The position numbers and the translations under genes were made by a program. DNA of 12,552 nucleotides. Origin: CAYSNP01 sp964432485. Its GTDB lineage: Bacteria > Bacillota > Clostridia > Christensenellales > DTU072. Under the pieces are notes generated by a model. It was not told where the DNA came from. It saw only the letters and a list, made by a program, of their open reading frames with translations, and searched no databases. Below, piece by piece: positions 6,498 to 12,552 of this stretch; within the stretch, counting starts at the first letter, position 1, and each line of letters begins with the position of its first letter. The stretch is from positions 1 through 12,552 of the forward strand of contig CAYSNP010000047.1 of the NCBI GenBank assembly GCA_964432485.1, in the 5' to 3' direction.

Positions 6498-6526
6498 TAG
6501 ACAATGCCGCCTGCTGATGATACTAT
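6498..6526 (+). promoter_or_regulatory. Promoter candidate for the enolase-like/kinase operon
   Basis: TAGACA (6498-6503, five of six to consensus), a 17-base spacer and TACTAT (6521-6526) preceded by TGA, an extended -10. The -10 match is moderate, which fits an activator-dependent promoter. A start near 6533 gives a leader of about 39 bases. Confidence 0.5.
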
Positions 6527-6571
6527 AAACTCAAGTTAAGATTATTTTTCAAAAAGGGAGGGGTTTGCCTA

Positions 6572-7903
6572 ATGAGTGCCTCGACAATTAAATCAATCGT
6601 TGCCCGCCAATTGATGGGCAGAGAAAATCCAATGATAGGCGCCACCGTAATTACAGAAAACGGCTCGGTGGGGAATGCATATTGTACTGCGGGAATATCG
6701 GTAGGCAAGCATGAAATCAAGTTTACTTACGACGGGGGAACAAAATGGAAAGGGCTGGGAGTGATGAATGCGGTCAATGAAGTAAATGAAAAAATTGCTC
6801 CTGCAATTATAGGGCTGGATGCCGCTGACCAATTTTTGATAGATACCGTTATGCTTAATTTAGGTGCGGACGATCCTTCAAAAGCGGTAGGAGGCAACGC
6901 TGCTGCCGCTGTATCCGCCGCTGTGCTGAAAGCTGCGGCTAAAGCTCTGGATATACCTCTTTACAGGCATATAGGAGGGGTTGGGGCTGTGACTTTGCCG
7001 GTAGCCGCTTTTGGAGCGGTAGGGGGTAGTAACAGGTATGAGAAAAAGCTAAATGTTGGCGCTAAGCCCACATATTCGTTTATAGCTCACGATTTTGGCA
7101 CATTTAGCGAGGCTTCATACGCATTGTGGGAGGTGGTAACCGATTGGCAGGAGTTTATGTTGAAAAAATACGGTCTCCACGCCTTTAAATCGTCCGCTTA
7201 TGCCACAACAGCAGGATTTGTTTATGTGCCTCCCGGCATAGTGGAAAACGAAAGGCAATTATGGCAAATGTTAAATGATATCATTGCAAAAGCGGGATAC
7301 GAAAAAAGGATAGGACTGCAAGTGGATATAGCAGGGGAGTGCTTTTATAACAAAGAAAGCGGTCTTTACGAAAATATTTTTGCTCCTGGCGGTGTTACCA
7401 GAGACGAAATGATAGAGATAGTTAAGGAAATGGCGGATAAATACTCCTTTGTAATTGTAGAAGACCCTCTTCTTGAAGATGATTTTGAGGGACATGCCCT
7501 GCTGACAAAAGCGGTAGAGATTCAAATAGTGGGAGATGATTTATTTACCACCAATACCGAAAGGGTGGCGCTGGGGATAAAGTACGGTGCCGCTAACAAT
7601 GTCTTGTTAAAAGTGAATCAAATAGGCACGATAACCCAATCGCTGGAAATGATTCAGCTTGCTTATCAAAACGGTTACGGTATAATGCCTTGCAGCAGCA
7701 GAGGCGAGGGCATTGACATAGTGGATTATTCCGTAGGTATCAATGCGGGCTCAATTCGTGAAACTTGTTTAGGAACAGCCGCCAATAGATTCCTGGAGAT
7801 AGAAAAGGAGTTGGGAGCTAATGCAGTTTTTGCAGGTACTGCGGGATTGAGCGGCAAAAGATTCAAAAGAACGGTCAAGGGGGCGCAAAATGCATACAAT
7901 TAA
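6572..7903 (+). CDS. Non-canonical enolase paralogue A (probably catalytic)
   Basis: A 443-residue enolase-superfamily protein of near-normal enolase length with both domains. Canonical enolase dehydrates 2-phosphoglycerate to phosphoenolpyruvate. Retained: loop residue S43 in AGISVGKHE, the metal ligands D252 (VDIAGE), E297 (VEDPL) and D322 (GDDLFTTN), and catalytic K347 (LLKVNQIG). Missing by eye: NGGEHA (His159 in yeast), replaced by GGSNRYEK at 151-158; QEF (Glu168), replaced near PTYSFIAHD; DEGG (Glu211), absent from 201-225; SHRSGE (His373), which reads PCSSRGEG at 373-380; and IKTG (Lys396), which reads IRET. It is therefore unlikely to be the housekeeping enolase and probably acts on another substrate. 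GGGAGGGG lies 8 bases before the ATG. It overlaps the next gene by 14 bases. Confidence 0.9.
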   Translation: MSASTIKSIVARQLMGRENPMIGATVITENGSVGNAYCTAGISVGKHEIKFTYDGGTKWKGLGVMNAVNEVNEKIAPAIIGLDAADQFLIDTVMLNLGADDPSKAVGGNAAAAVSAAVLKAAAKALDIPLYRHIGGVGAVTLPVAAFGAVGGSNRYEKKLNVGAKPTYSFIAHDFGTFSEASYALWEVVTDWQEFMLKKYGLHAFKSSAYATTAGFVYVPPGIVENERQLWQMLNDIIAKAGYEKRIGLQVDIAGECFYNKESGLYENIFAPGGVTRDEMIEIVKEMADKYSFVIVEDPLLEDDFEGHALLTKAVEIQIVGDDLFTTNTERVALGIKYGAANNVLLKVNQIGTITQSLEMIQLAYQNGYGIMPCSSRGEGIDIVDYSVGINAGSIRETCLGTAANRFLEIEKELGANAVFAGTAGLSGKRFKRTVKGAQNAYN

Positions 7904-9161
7904 AATAAAAAGCGTAATTGCCAGAGAGGCATTTTCTGATTCAGGTTTTCCTGCGGTAGAGGTCGTTGTCACAGCAGAAAATGGCAAATACGGGCTGAGC
8001 AACAATATAGAATCCCCTTCGCTCAGCACATACCGCCCGCTGTATTTGTATGACAATGAAAAGCGCTTTAAGGGCTTTGGCGTCACTAAAGCAGCGGATA
8101 TTATCAATAAATACATAGCACCTGCGCTCATTGGTATGCCAATAGATAATCAGGCGGCTATTGATGCACAAATAAAGCAAACTTTGGCCGATTGCGGTAT
8201 CCCTTCTTACATTAACATAAGTTCTCCGCCCTCTGTTGCCGCCTTAAAAGCGGCTGCAAGCGCAAAGGATATGCCTTTGTTCAGATACCTTGGAGGGCAA
8301 AGGGCGTTTACTTTGCCCGTAGGAGGGCATTTGTGCGCCTCGGGCAGCAAACGCTATATAAAAAATGAAAAAGCGCAAGGCAAGCCGATTTACTACTTGA
8401 TGGCTTATGACTTTCCCTCATTCGAAGAAGCGCATTATGCATTATGGGAAACCGTAAATATCTATGAAAAAGTGCTTGCAAAGGAATATGGCATATTAAT
8501 CCATAGGGGTTTTTCTATGGCAATTGGAAAAGGCAAAATGGAAAGCGACGAAATGCTTTGGAAGATACTTGCCGACAGCATAGACAGGGCAGGACATAGC
8601 GGTAAGATAGGCATACATGCCGATATAGGCGCCAACAGCTATTACTGTAAGGATAGCGGAGAGTATTTGGGGCTGTTCTGCTCCCGACCAAAAACCCGTA
8701 AGGATATGCTGCAACTCTATCAAAAGATGTCCGCAGAATATCCTTTTGTGGCTTTTCAAGACCCGCTGGAAGAAAACGATGCGGACGGGTTTGCACAATT
8801 GAGAAACAGTAATAAGGCAATGATTATAGGCGAAGAGCTTTTTGCCTCTGATATAGAGCGTATTAAGTGGTGCATTTCTTACGGATGCGTAGATTCCGTT
8901 CTTGTATCCGTCAATAGCTTCCCTACCTTTAGCGATGCCTTAAAAATTATCAATTATGCCAAAGACAACAGCGTTAGCCTTATGTTTAAAGATGCTTGCG
9001 GCGAAAGTCTGGACACAATTGCATACGCAGTGGGATTGAACGCTGCTTTAATCTATGAGAGCGGCCTGGATTTTTCCAGCAATGAGCTATTGTTGCGAGA
9101 GGCAGAAATAGGCGGCAGAGCAAAATTTTTCGGCTGCTCCGCATTCAAAAAAAACCTATAA
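7890..9161 (+). CDS. Non-canonical enolase paralogue B (probably a pseudoenzyme partner)
   Basis: A 423-residue second enolase-fold protein. It shares with paralogue A features absent from enolase: FTLPV then GS.RY.K (151-158), KP.Y...A.DF..F.EA.YALWE.V (165-189), and the D...G..SYY metal region. It has drifted further. D245 is kept (HADIGANSYY), but the Glu ligand is Q290 (FQDPLEE), the Asp ligand is E315 (IGEELFAS), and the catalytic Lys is S340 (LVSVNSFP). The N-domain GANA loop is lost (NISSPPSVAALKAA). These changes suggest little or no enolase chemistry, perhaps a regulatory or structural subunit of a heteromer with A. AAGGGGG precedes the ATG. The start codon lies inside the end of gene A, and the stop is 15 bases before the kinase ATG. 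Confidence 0.88.
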   Translation: MHTIKIKSVIAREAFSDSGFPAVEVVVTAENGKYGLSNNIESPSLSTYRPLYLYDNEKRFKGFGVTKAADIINKYIAPALIGMPIDNQAAIDAQIKQTLADCGIPSYINISSPPSVAALKAAASAKDMPLFRYLGGQRAFTLPVGGHLCASGSKRYIKNEKAQGKPIYYLMAYDFPSFEEAHYALWETVNIYEKVLAKEYGILIHRGFSMAIGKGKMESDEMLWKILADSIDRAGHSGKIGIHADIGANSYYCKDSGEYLGLFCSRPKTRKDMLQLYQKMSAEYPFVAFQDPLEENDADGFAQLRNSNKAMIIGEELFASDIERIKWCISYGCVDSVLVSVNSFPTFSDALKIINYAKDNSVSLMFKDACGESLDTIAYAVGLNAALIYESGLDFSSNELLLREAEIGGRAKFFGCSAFKKNL

Positions 9162-9176
9162 AAGGAGGAAGGGCAT

Positions 9177-10658
9177 ATGAGGATAAGAAATCTTGAAAAA
9201 ATGATCTGCCACGGCAATAAGGAAGGGCGCAAGGATATTTGTGAAATTCTTGAGGCGGGATTGCAGGCTGCTGACCCATATTACAACACTAAAAAACTTG
9301 TGTCTATAAAAGACGGCATACTAACCGTTGGGAATCGGGAGTTTGAGCCTATTGACTCTCCGAGAGTAGGTGCTGACAGCTATACAATCGGCAAGGATAT
9401 TGACCGTATCTTTGTCTTTGGGGCAGGCAAAGGCATACAAAGGGCGGTTGTGGCGCTTGAAGAAGTTTTAGGCGAACGGTTGACAGACGGATTGGTTTTG
9501 GCAAAGCATGGGGACGAGCATCTCCTGAAAAAGATTAGAGTTTTTTACGGCGGACATCCCATTCCTGATGAGGAGGGCGTCAAAGGCTGCCGCGAACTAG
9601 CGGACACTATAGCCAATCTTAACCTTACGGAAAGAGATTTGGTGTTTACAGTAATAGGCAATGGGGTTTCCTCGCTTATGACATTGCCGGTGGACAGTAT
9701 TCCGCTGGATGCAATAAAGGATATGGTACGCTTGCTTCAAATTGAAAAGGGCTTGGATTCCGGCATGCTGAGCATTGTTAGGAATCAGGTTGACAAGTTA
9801 AAAGGCGGACGGATAACCCGAATGCTGCACCCTGCAAAAATGATTCATATTCTGGCGCTGGACTGCAACTACGGAAATACGGGAATAGACGGATACAGGG
9901 GATTGACCGAAGCCAATGTTTGGCTGCATACTCTGCCCGACGCAAGCAGCCCGGAATTTGCACAAATGATTCTCTTAGAAAATGAAGCATGGGATTTGGT
10001 AGACGAGAGCATTCGAAGGCATATCGAAGAGGCAGACGAGCGATATGACAGCCTAAAATGCACAGAATTTGAAGATATGGATTGCAGAATTTACGGTATT
10101 ATGCCTGATAAGTCAGGATGTGTGCCTGCCGCTATGGAAAGGGCAAAACAATTAGGCTATTCTGCGCATCTTATCAATAAAGCCTTTTTTATGGATGCCT
10201 CCTTTATGGGGCAATTCTTTGGAAATATGGCAAAGTTGTCAGATTCTGAAGGAGCGCCTTTTGCTCCGCCTTGTGCTCTGTTTTATACAGGAGAAATGAT
10301 TGTGACGGTAGGCAAGGAAGGCGGTGTTGGCGGGCGAAATCAGGAGTTTGCTCTAACAGCCGCCATCGTTATAGAAAATAACCCTCGAATAGTGATAGGC
10401 TCTGTGGATACGGACGGAACTGACGGTCCGGGCGGGCATTTTGATAATGAGGCATCCAAACTTGGGATCAATGCGCTCTCCGGAGGTATAGTGGATGGCT
10501 ATACCATCAATGAGGCGCTGGAGAGAGATGTAAATATTGAGGAGGCATTAAAGACTCATTCTACTTCAAAGGCGTTATGGGATTTAGATTGCGGCTTGCT
10601 TGTCACTCAAAATATAAGCCTGCAGGATATAGCGGTAGCGCTTATACAGAAGGAATAA
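9177..10658 (+). CDS. Divergent glycerate 2-kinase-like protein (DUF4147/MOFRL family)
   Basis: A 493-residue member of the GckA/TtuD glycerate 2-kinase family, which makes 2-phosphoglycerate from glycerate and ATP. Seen motifs: FGAGKG (81-86), GGHPIPDEEGV (125-135), and in the C-terminal MOFRL part VGGRNQEFAL (384-393) and DTDGTDGPGG (411-420). Typical N-lobe motifs are changed: SGGGSALL reads IGNGVSSLM (160-168), NTVRKHLSxIKGGR reads SIVRNQVDKLKGGR (199-212), and SDVxGDxxxxIASGPT reads ALDCNYGNTGIDGYRGLT (227-244). The protein is also longer than the roughly 420-450 residues I expect. I infer phosphorylation of a glycerate analogue, or loss of normal substrate specificity. AGGAGG lies 8 bases before the ATG. 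It is the last gene of the operon; its tail overlaps the LysR gene by 17 bases. Confidence 0.87.
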   Translation: MRIRNLEKMICHGNKEGRKDICEILEAGLQAADPYYNTKKLVSIKDGILTVGNREFEPIDSPRVGADSYTIGKDIDRIFVFGAGKGIQRAVVALEEVLGERLTDGLVLAKHGDEHLLKKIRVFYGGHPIPDEEGVKGCRELADTIANLNLTERDLVFTVIGNGVSSLMTLPVDSIPLDAIKDMVRLLQIEKGLDSGMLSIVRNQVDKLKGGRITRMLHPAKMIHILALDCNYGNTGIDGYRGLTEANVWLHTLPDASSPEFAQMILLENEAWDLVDESIRRHIEEADERYDSLKCTEFEDMDCRIYGIMPDKSGCVPAAMERAKQLGYSAHLINKAFFMDASFMGQFFGNMAKLSDSEGAPFAPPCALFYTGEMIVTVGKEGGVGGRNQEFALTAAIVIENNPRIVIGSVDTDGTDGPGGHFDNEASKLGINALSGGIVDGYTINEALERDVNIEEALKTHSTSKALWDLDCGLLVTQNISLQDIAVALIQKE

Positions 10659-11619
10659 CCTCTTGCGCCTCTAAAGGAGCGGTATTATCATTTTCTTTGC
10701 TGTTTTCTGTAATAGCGGTAAGTTTGTCTATAAAGAAAGTAGAATATTCTGACAAGGCCGCTTCGCTTCTTGCAACCCAGCCTACTTCCATAGAAAAGGA
10801 AATATTTTTAAGCGGAAGAGTTTTTATAGCTGTATAAAAATTAGTATATTTGTACGGAATAGAAGAGTTGGTACCTATTCCTACCGCATTGGTGTTCTTC
10901 AAAATATCCAGTTTGCTCCCTCTGCTATTTACTATAATGATTTGCGGTGCGTTTCCAAGATTGAGCTGTATGGTTTCCAGCAGCTCTGACGAATAGGGAG
11001 AATCATACACAACTATAGGGTATTGCGCCAACTCCTCGCTGGTAATTTCTTTTAAACCTTTTTGATACATAGGATTCTTTTTCCCAAAGATAACTTTCAA
11101 TTCATCATCTAACAATTTGGTATAAGTCAGCTTTTTATTTCCCATTAGTTTCAAAATTCGGTTTTTTTGAATGCTGCTAAAGTATAACACGCCTAAATCT
11201 GTGGTTTGGGTAGCAACATTTTCTATTACCTCATCGGAAGTGCATTCGATATATTTTATAAAAAACGGCTTGGACGAAAAATTGTTAACAGTAGCGCAAA
11301 GCACATTAGATACGAATTTCATATAGGCATTGGATAATGAAAACATTTTTTTCTGCCTGTGCACAATGTTTGAAAACAGCTCGGGCATCAATAGGAATTG
11401 CTGATATACCGGCTCGGCATAATGCACCAATTGCTGCCCTAGTGCTGTAAGAACCATACCTTGATTTGTACGCTCGAAGATTTTGATATTCAATTCATTT
11501 TCAAGATTCTTAATGGAAGTGCACAAATTGGGTTGAGAGATAAACAGCTTCTTTGCCGCCTTGTTTTGCGACCCCGTTCTTGCTACTTCAATAATTTGCT
11601 CTATTTGTTCTATCTTCAT
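10642..11619 (-). CDS. LysR-type transcriptional regulator
   Basis: The ATG at 11619 gives 325 residues. It opens with the classical LysR winged HTH, MKIEQIEQIIEVARTGSQNK then AAKKLFISQPNLCTSIKNLE (about 1-60), followed by the linker helix and a co-inducer-binding domain. An upstream in-frame ATG at 11682 adds 21 residues that do not look like LysR and lies only about 14 bases from the predicted transcript start. GGAGG is about 13 bases from the chosen ATG, a long spacing. The C-terminal 20 residues (SKENDNTAPLEAQEVIPSV) extend past the usual end. The gene converges on the kinase gene instead of diverging from its operon, so control of the enolase-like operon is an inference. Its ligand is unknown. 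Confidence 0.92.
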   Translation of the reverse strand: MKIEQIEQIIEVARTGSQNKAAKKLFISQPNLCTSIKNLENELNIKIFERTNQGMVLTALGQQLVHYAEPVYQQFLLMPELFSNIVHRQKKMFSLSNAYMKFVSNVLCATVNNFSSKPFFIKYIECTSDEVIENVATQTTDLGVLYFSSIQKNRILKLMGNKKLTYTKLLDDELKVIFGKKNPMYQKGLKEITSEELAQYPIVVYDSPYSSELLETIQLNLGNAPQIIIVNSRGSKLDILKNTNAVGIGTNSSIPYKYTNFYTAIKTLPLKNISFSMEVGWVARSEAALSEYSTFFIDKLTAITENSKENDNTAPLEAQEVIPSV

Positions 11620-11702
11620 AATTATATTTATTCCTCCAATGTGCCATTGTAAGCACAAAAACTTATTGAAGTAACGGTGCAAATGAGTGCGCTTATACGA
11701 TA

Positions 11703-11731
11703 ATTATAGGGCAAGCATTACCCCTTGTCAA
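11703..11731 (-). promoter_or_regulatory. Consensus promoter for the LysR gene
   Basis: On the minus strand, TTGACA (11731-11726), a 17-base spacer and TATAAT (11708-11703): a perfect sigma-A consensus. The start near 11696 gives a leader of about 77 bases. Such strength is unusual for a regulator gene, and the leader has room for autoregulatory binding. Confidence 0.85.
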
Positions 11732-11823
11732 TCCGCTCTTTAACTTCAAGCCTGTTTTACACAACACGAACCAGCGCATAAACCTCTTAATAAGCAAATA
11801 AGAAATAAATAATATATAAATAC

Positions 11824-11870
11824 TGCTATACAGATAGCAAAGTAAATGTAATAGAATAGTGTATTGCTAT
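11824..11870. repeat. Three TGCTAT/ATAGCA boxes around a promoter (operator candidate)
   Basis: TGCTAT at 11824-11829 and ATAGCA at 11834-11839 form a perfect dyad with a 4-base spacer. A third box TTGCTAT at 11864-11870 is the reverse complement of ATAGCAA (11834-11840) and overlaps the proposed -35. Repeated boxes at a promoter suggest a repressor or activator site. Confidence 0.4.
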
Positions 11871-11892
11871 TTTTTGCAATCTACATTATAAT
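11864..11892 (+). promoter_or_regulatory. Promoter candidate for the 12138 gene
   Basis: TTGCTA (11864-11869), a 17-base spacer and a consensus TATAAT (11887-11892) on the + strand. The start near 11899 would give a leader of about 240 bases before the ATG at 12138. Confidence 0.5.
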
Positions 11893-11964
11893 ATTATTTG
11901 CTGATAAGGAAGAAAAGCTTTTTTTTGTAGCATACATCAGTTTGCAATAATTATAGGGAGTGGG

Positions 11965-11990
11965 AGAGGGGCAATAAAGACCCGCCCTCT
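11965..11990 (+). other. GC-rich hairpin in the leader
   Basis: AGAGGG (11965-11970) pairs perfectly with CCCTCT (11985-11990) across a 14-base loop, with further G-C pairing possible inside (GGC...GCC with a bulge). No T run follows on either strand, so it is not a typical intrinsic terminator. It could be a leader RNA structure or protein site. Confidence 0.4.
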
Positions 11991-12137
11991 ATTGATTAAT
12001 ATATAACGCACAAAGGCACTTCTACGAATAAACCTAAAGTGATTAAGGTAGTTTTATATTGTATAATAAAGGCTAGCAAATGGGGTAATTGCGCAGATCA
12101 AAGAAGTATTCTTCGGGATAGCCAAGAGGATACAAAA

Positions 12138-12524
12138 ATGAAAAAAACTATAACAAAAACTAACTATTGTAATATAGAAAATATGCTTAAAGCATATCTT
12201 GAACCTCTAAACCAAGTTTTACCGTTACATATTACGCCGCTATACAGCAAAAAAATTACTGTAAAAAAGATATTAAAACTTTTACATAAATCAGGCTATT
12301 CTTTTGAAGTTATGCCAGAAGAATACAAAAAAACGCAAATTAATTTTTCTAAACTTAATAAAGCTAAAATTGTTGTACAAGTTGAAGAAAATATATTAGC
12401 GTATATATTTGAGCACTCTATCGTATTTTCCATTAAAGATATAAACATAACACAATTCCCCACTAACACCACCATGGATATTGGCAAACAAATATCCGTC
12501 AATCCACTCAATACCTTCATCTGA
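12138..12524 (+). CDS. Unrecognised small protein (hypothetical)
   Basis: The ATG at 12138 has AAGAGGA 7 bases upstream and gives 128 residues. An earlier ATG at 12039 lacks a ribosome-binding site. The N-terminal two thirds are Lys/Ile-rich and look like real AT-rich coding sequence (MKKTITKTNYCNIENMLKAY then LEPLNQVLPLHITPLYSKKI). The last 43 codons overlap antisense the minus-strand gene fragment and show unlike codon use (many C-ending codons, TNTTMDIGKQISVNPLNTFI). The true C-terminus may be lost, or this part may be a read-through into neighbouring sequence. No domain, signal peptide or membrane segment is recognised. Confidence 0.5.
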   Translation: MKKTITKTNYCNIENMLKAYLEPLNQVLPLHITPLYSKKITVKKILKLLHKSGYSFEVMPEEYKKTQINFSKLNKAKIVVQVEENILAYIFEHSIVFSIKDINITQFPTNTTMDIGKQISVNPLNTFI

Positions 12525-12551
12525 TAATTCAATTTTTCCACCATGTCCACC
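12396..12551 (-). CDS. C-terminal end of an unrecognised gene (5' partial, runs off the right edge)
   Basis: On the minus strand the frame from 12551 reads GGHGGKIELSDEGIEWIDGY then LFANIHGGVSGELCYVYIFN and GKYDRVLKYIR before TAA at 12398-12396. There is no start codon at the edge, so it continues outside. The Gly/His-rich opening, alternating hydrophobic pattern and KYDRVLKYIR end look like authentic protein, more so than the overlapping minus-strand frame starting at 12550. No family is recognised. Confidence 0.5.
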   Translation of the reverse strand, partial: GGHGGKIELSDEGIEWIDGYLFANIHGGVSGELCYVYIFNGKYDRVLKYIR

Positions 12552-12552
12552 A

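Larger units (their letters stand above)
11732..12137. other. AT-rich intergenic region without a recognised gene
   Basis: About 400 bases between the LysR promoter and the next + strand gene. It contains the TGCTAT boxes, a + strand promoter candidate, a GC-rich hairpin, and a second -10-like TATAAT at 12062-12067 with only a poor -35 (GTGATT, 12039-12044). In-frame codons from 12039 to 12137 could extend the next gene but lack a ribosome-binding site. No tRNA, known riboswitch or longer coding frame is recognised. Confidence 0.6.

Noticed and set aside
7271..8180. Minus-strand open frames opposite the enolase-like genes
   Set aside because: They are shadows of the clear + strand coding sequence, lack ribosome-binding sites and show no protein-like motifs.
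11916..11927. AAAAGCTTTT followed by more T as a terminator
   Set aside because: It is a palindrome with no loop and almost no GC, and cannot form a stable hairpin.

Overview
The window looks like chromosomal DNA of an anaerobic, low-to-medium-GC Gram-positive bacterium of the class Clostridia. The evidence is AAAGGAG/GGAGG ribosome-binding sites, TTGACA-17-TATAAT promoters, a corrinoid-dependent methyltransferase module, a YbaK-type deacylase and an apparent fragment of an RsgI-like anti-sigma protein. No rRNA, tRNA, CRISPR array or intact mobile element was seen. The species cannot be named from the sequence.

Layout. Positions 3-440 hold the 3' end of a + strand gene with an extremely acidic tail built on a 48-bp tandem repeat. 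Positions 565-3190 hold a one-carbon/corrinoid module: a URO-D family protein on + meets, with no gap, a second URO-D (MtaA/MtbA-like) methyltransferase on -, which is preceded in its operon by a B12-binding corrinoid protein. Positions 3345-6356 carry housekeeping-like single genes: a GtrA-like membrane protein, a dead GNAT acetyltransferase fragment, a YbaK-type Cys-tRNA deacylase, a family 4-like uracil-DNA glycosylase, and a two-gene operon of a 74-residue helical protein and a metallo-beta-lactamase-fold hydrolase.

Positions 6475-11731 hold the most interesting locus: a tight three-gene + strand operon of two different, non-canonical enolase paralogues followed by a divergent glycerate 2-kinase (DUF4147/MOFRL family). 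A LysR-type regulator on the opposite strand overlaps the kinase gene tail to tail. The first enolase-like protein keeps the three metal ligands and the catalytic lysine but lacks the usual acid/histidine residues. The second has lost the lysine and altered two of the three metal ligands. Both share a new signature where enolase has its NGGEHA/QEF region. The kinase has altered motifs in its N-terminal lobe but an intact MOFRL part. Normal glycerate 2-kinase makes 2-phosphoglycerate, the substrate of enolase, so the set looks like a duplicated and re-purposed kinase/dehydratase pair acting on a different acid. This is the best candidate for an undescribed system here.

Positions 11732-12552 are AT-rich: a long non-coding leader with repeated TGCTAT boxes and a hairpin, an unrecognised + strand gene, and the C-terminal end of an unrecognised - strand gene running off the right edge and overlapping it antisense.
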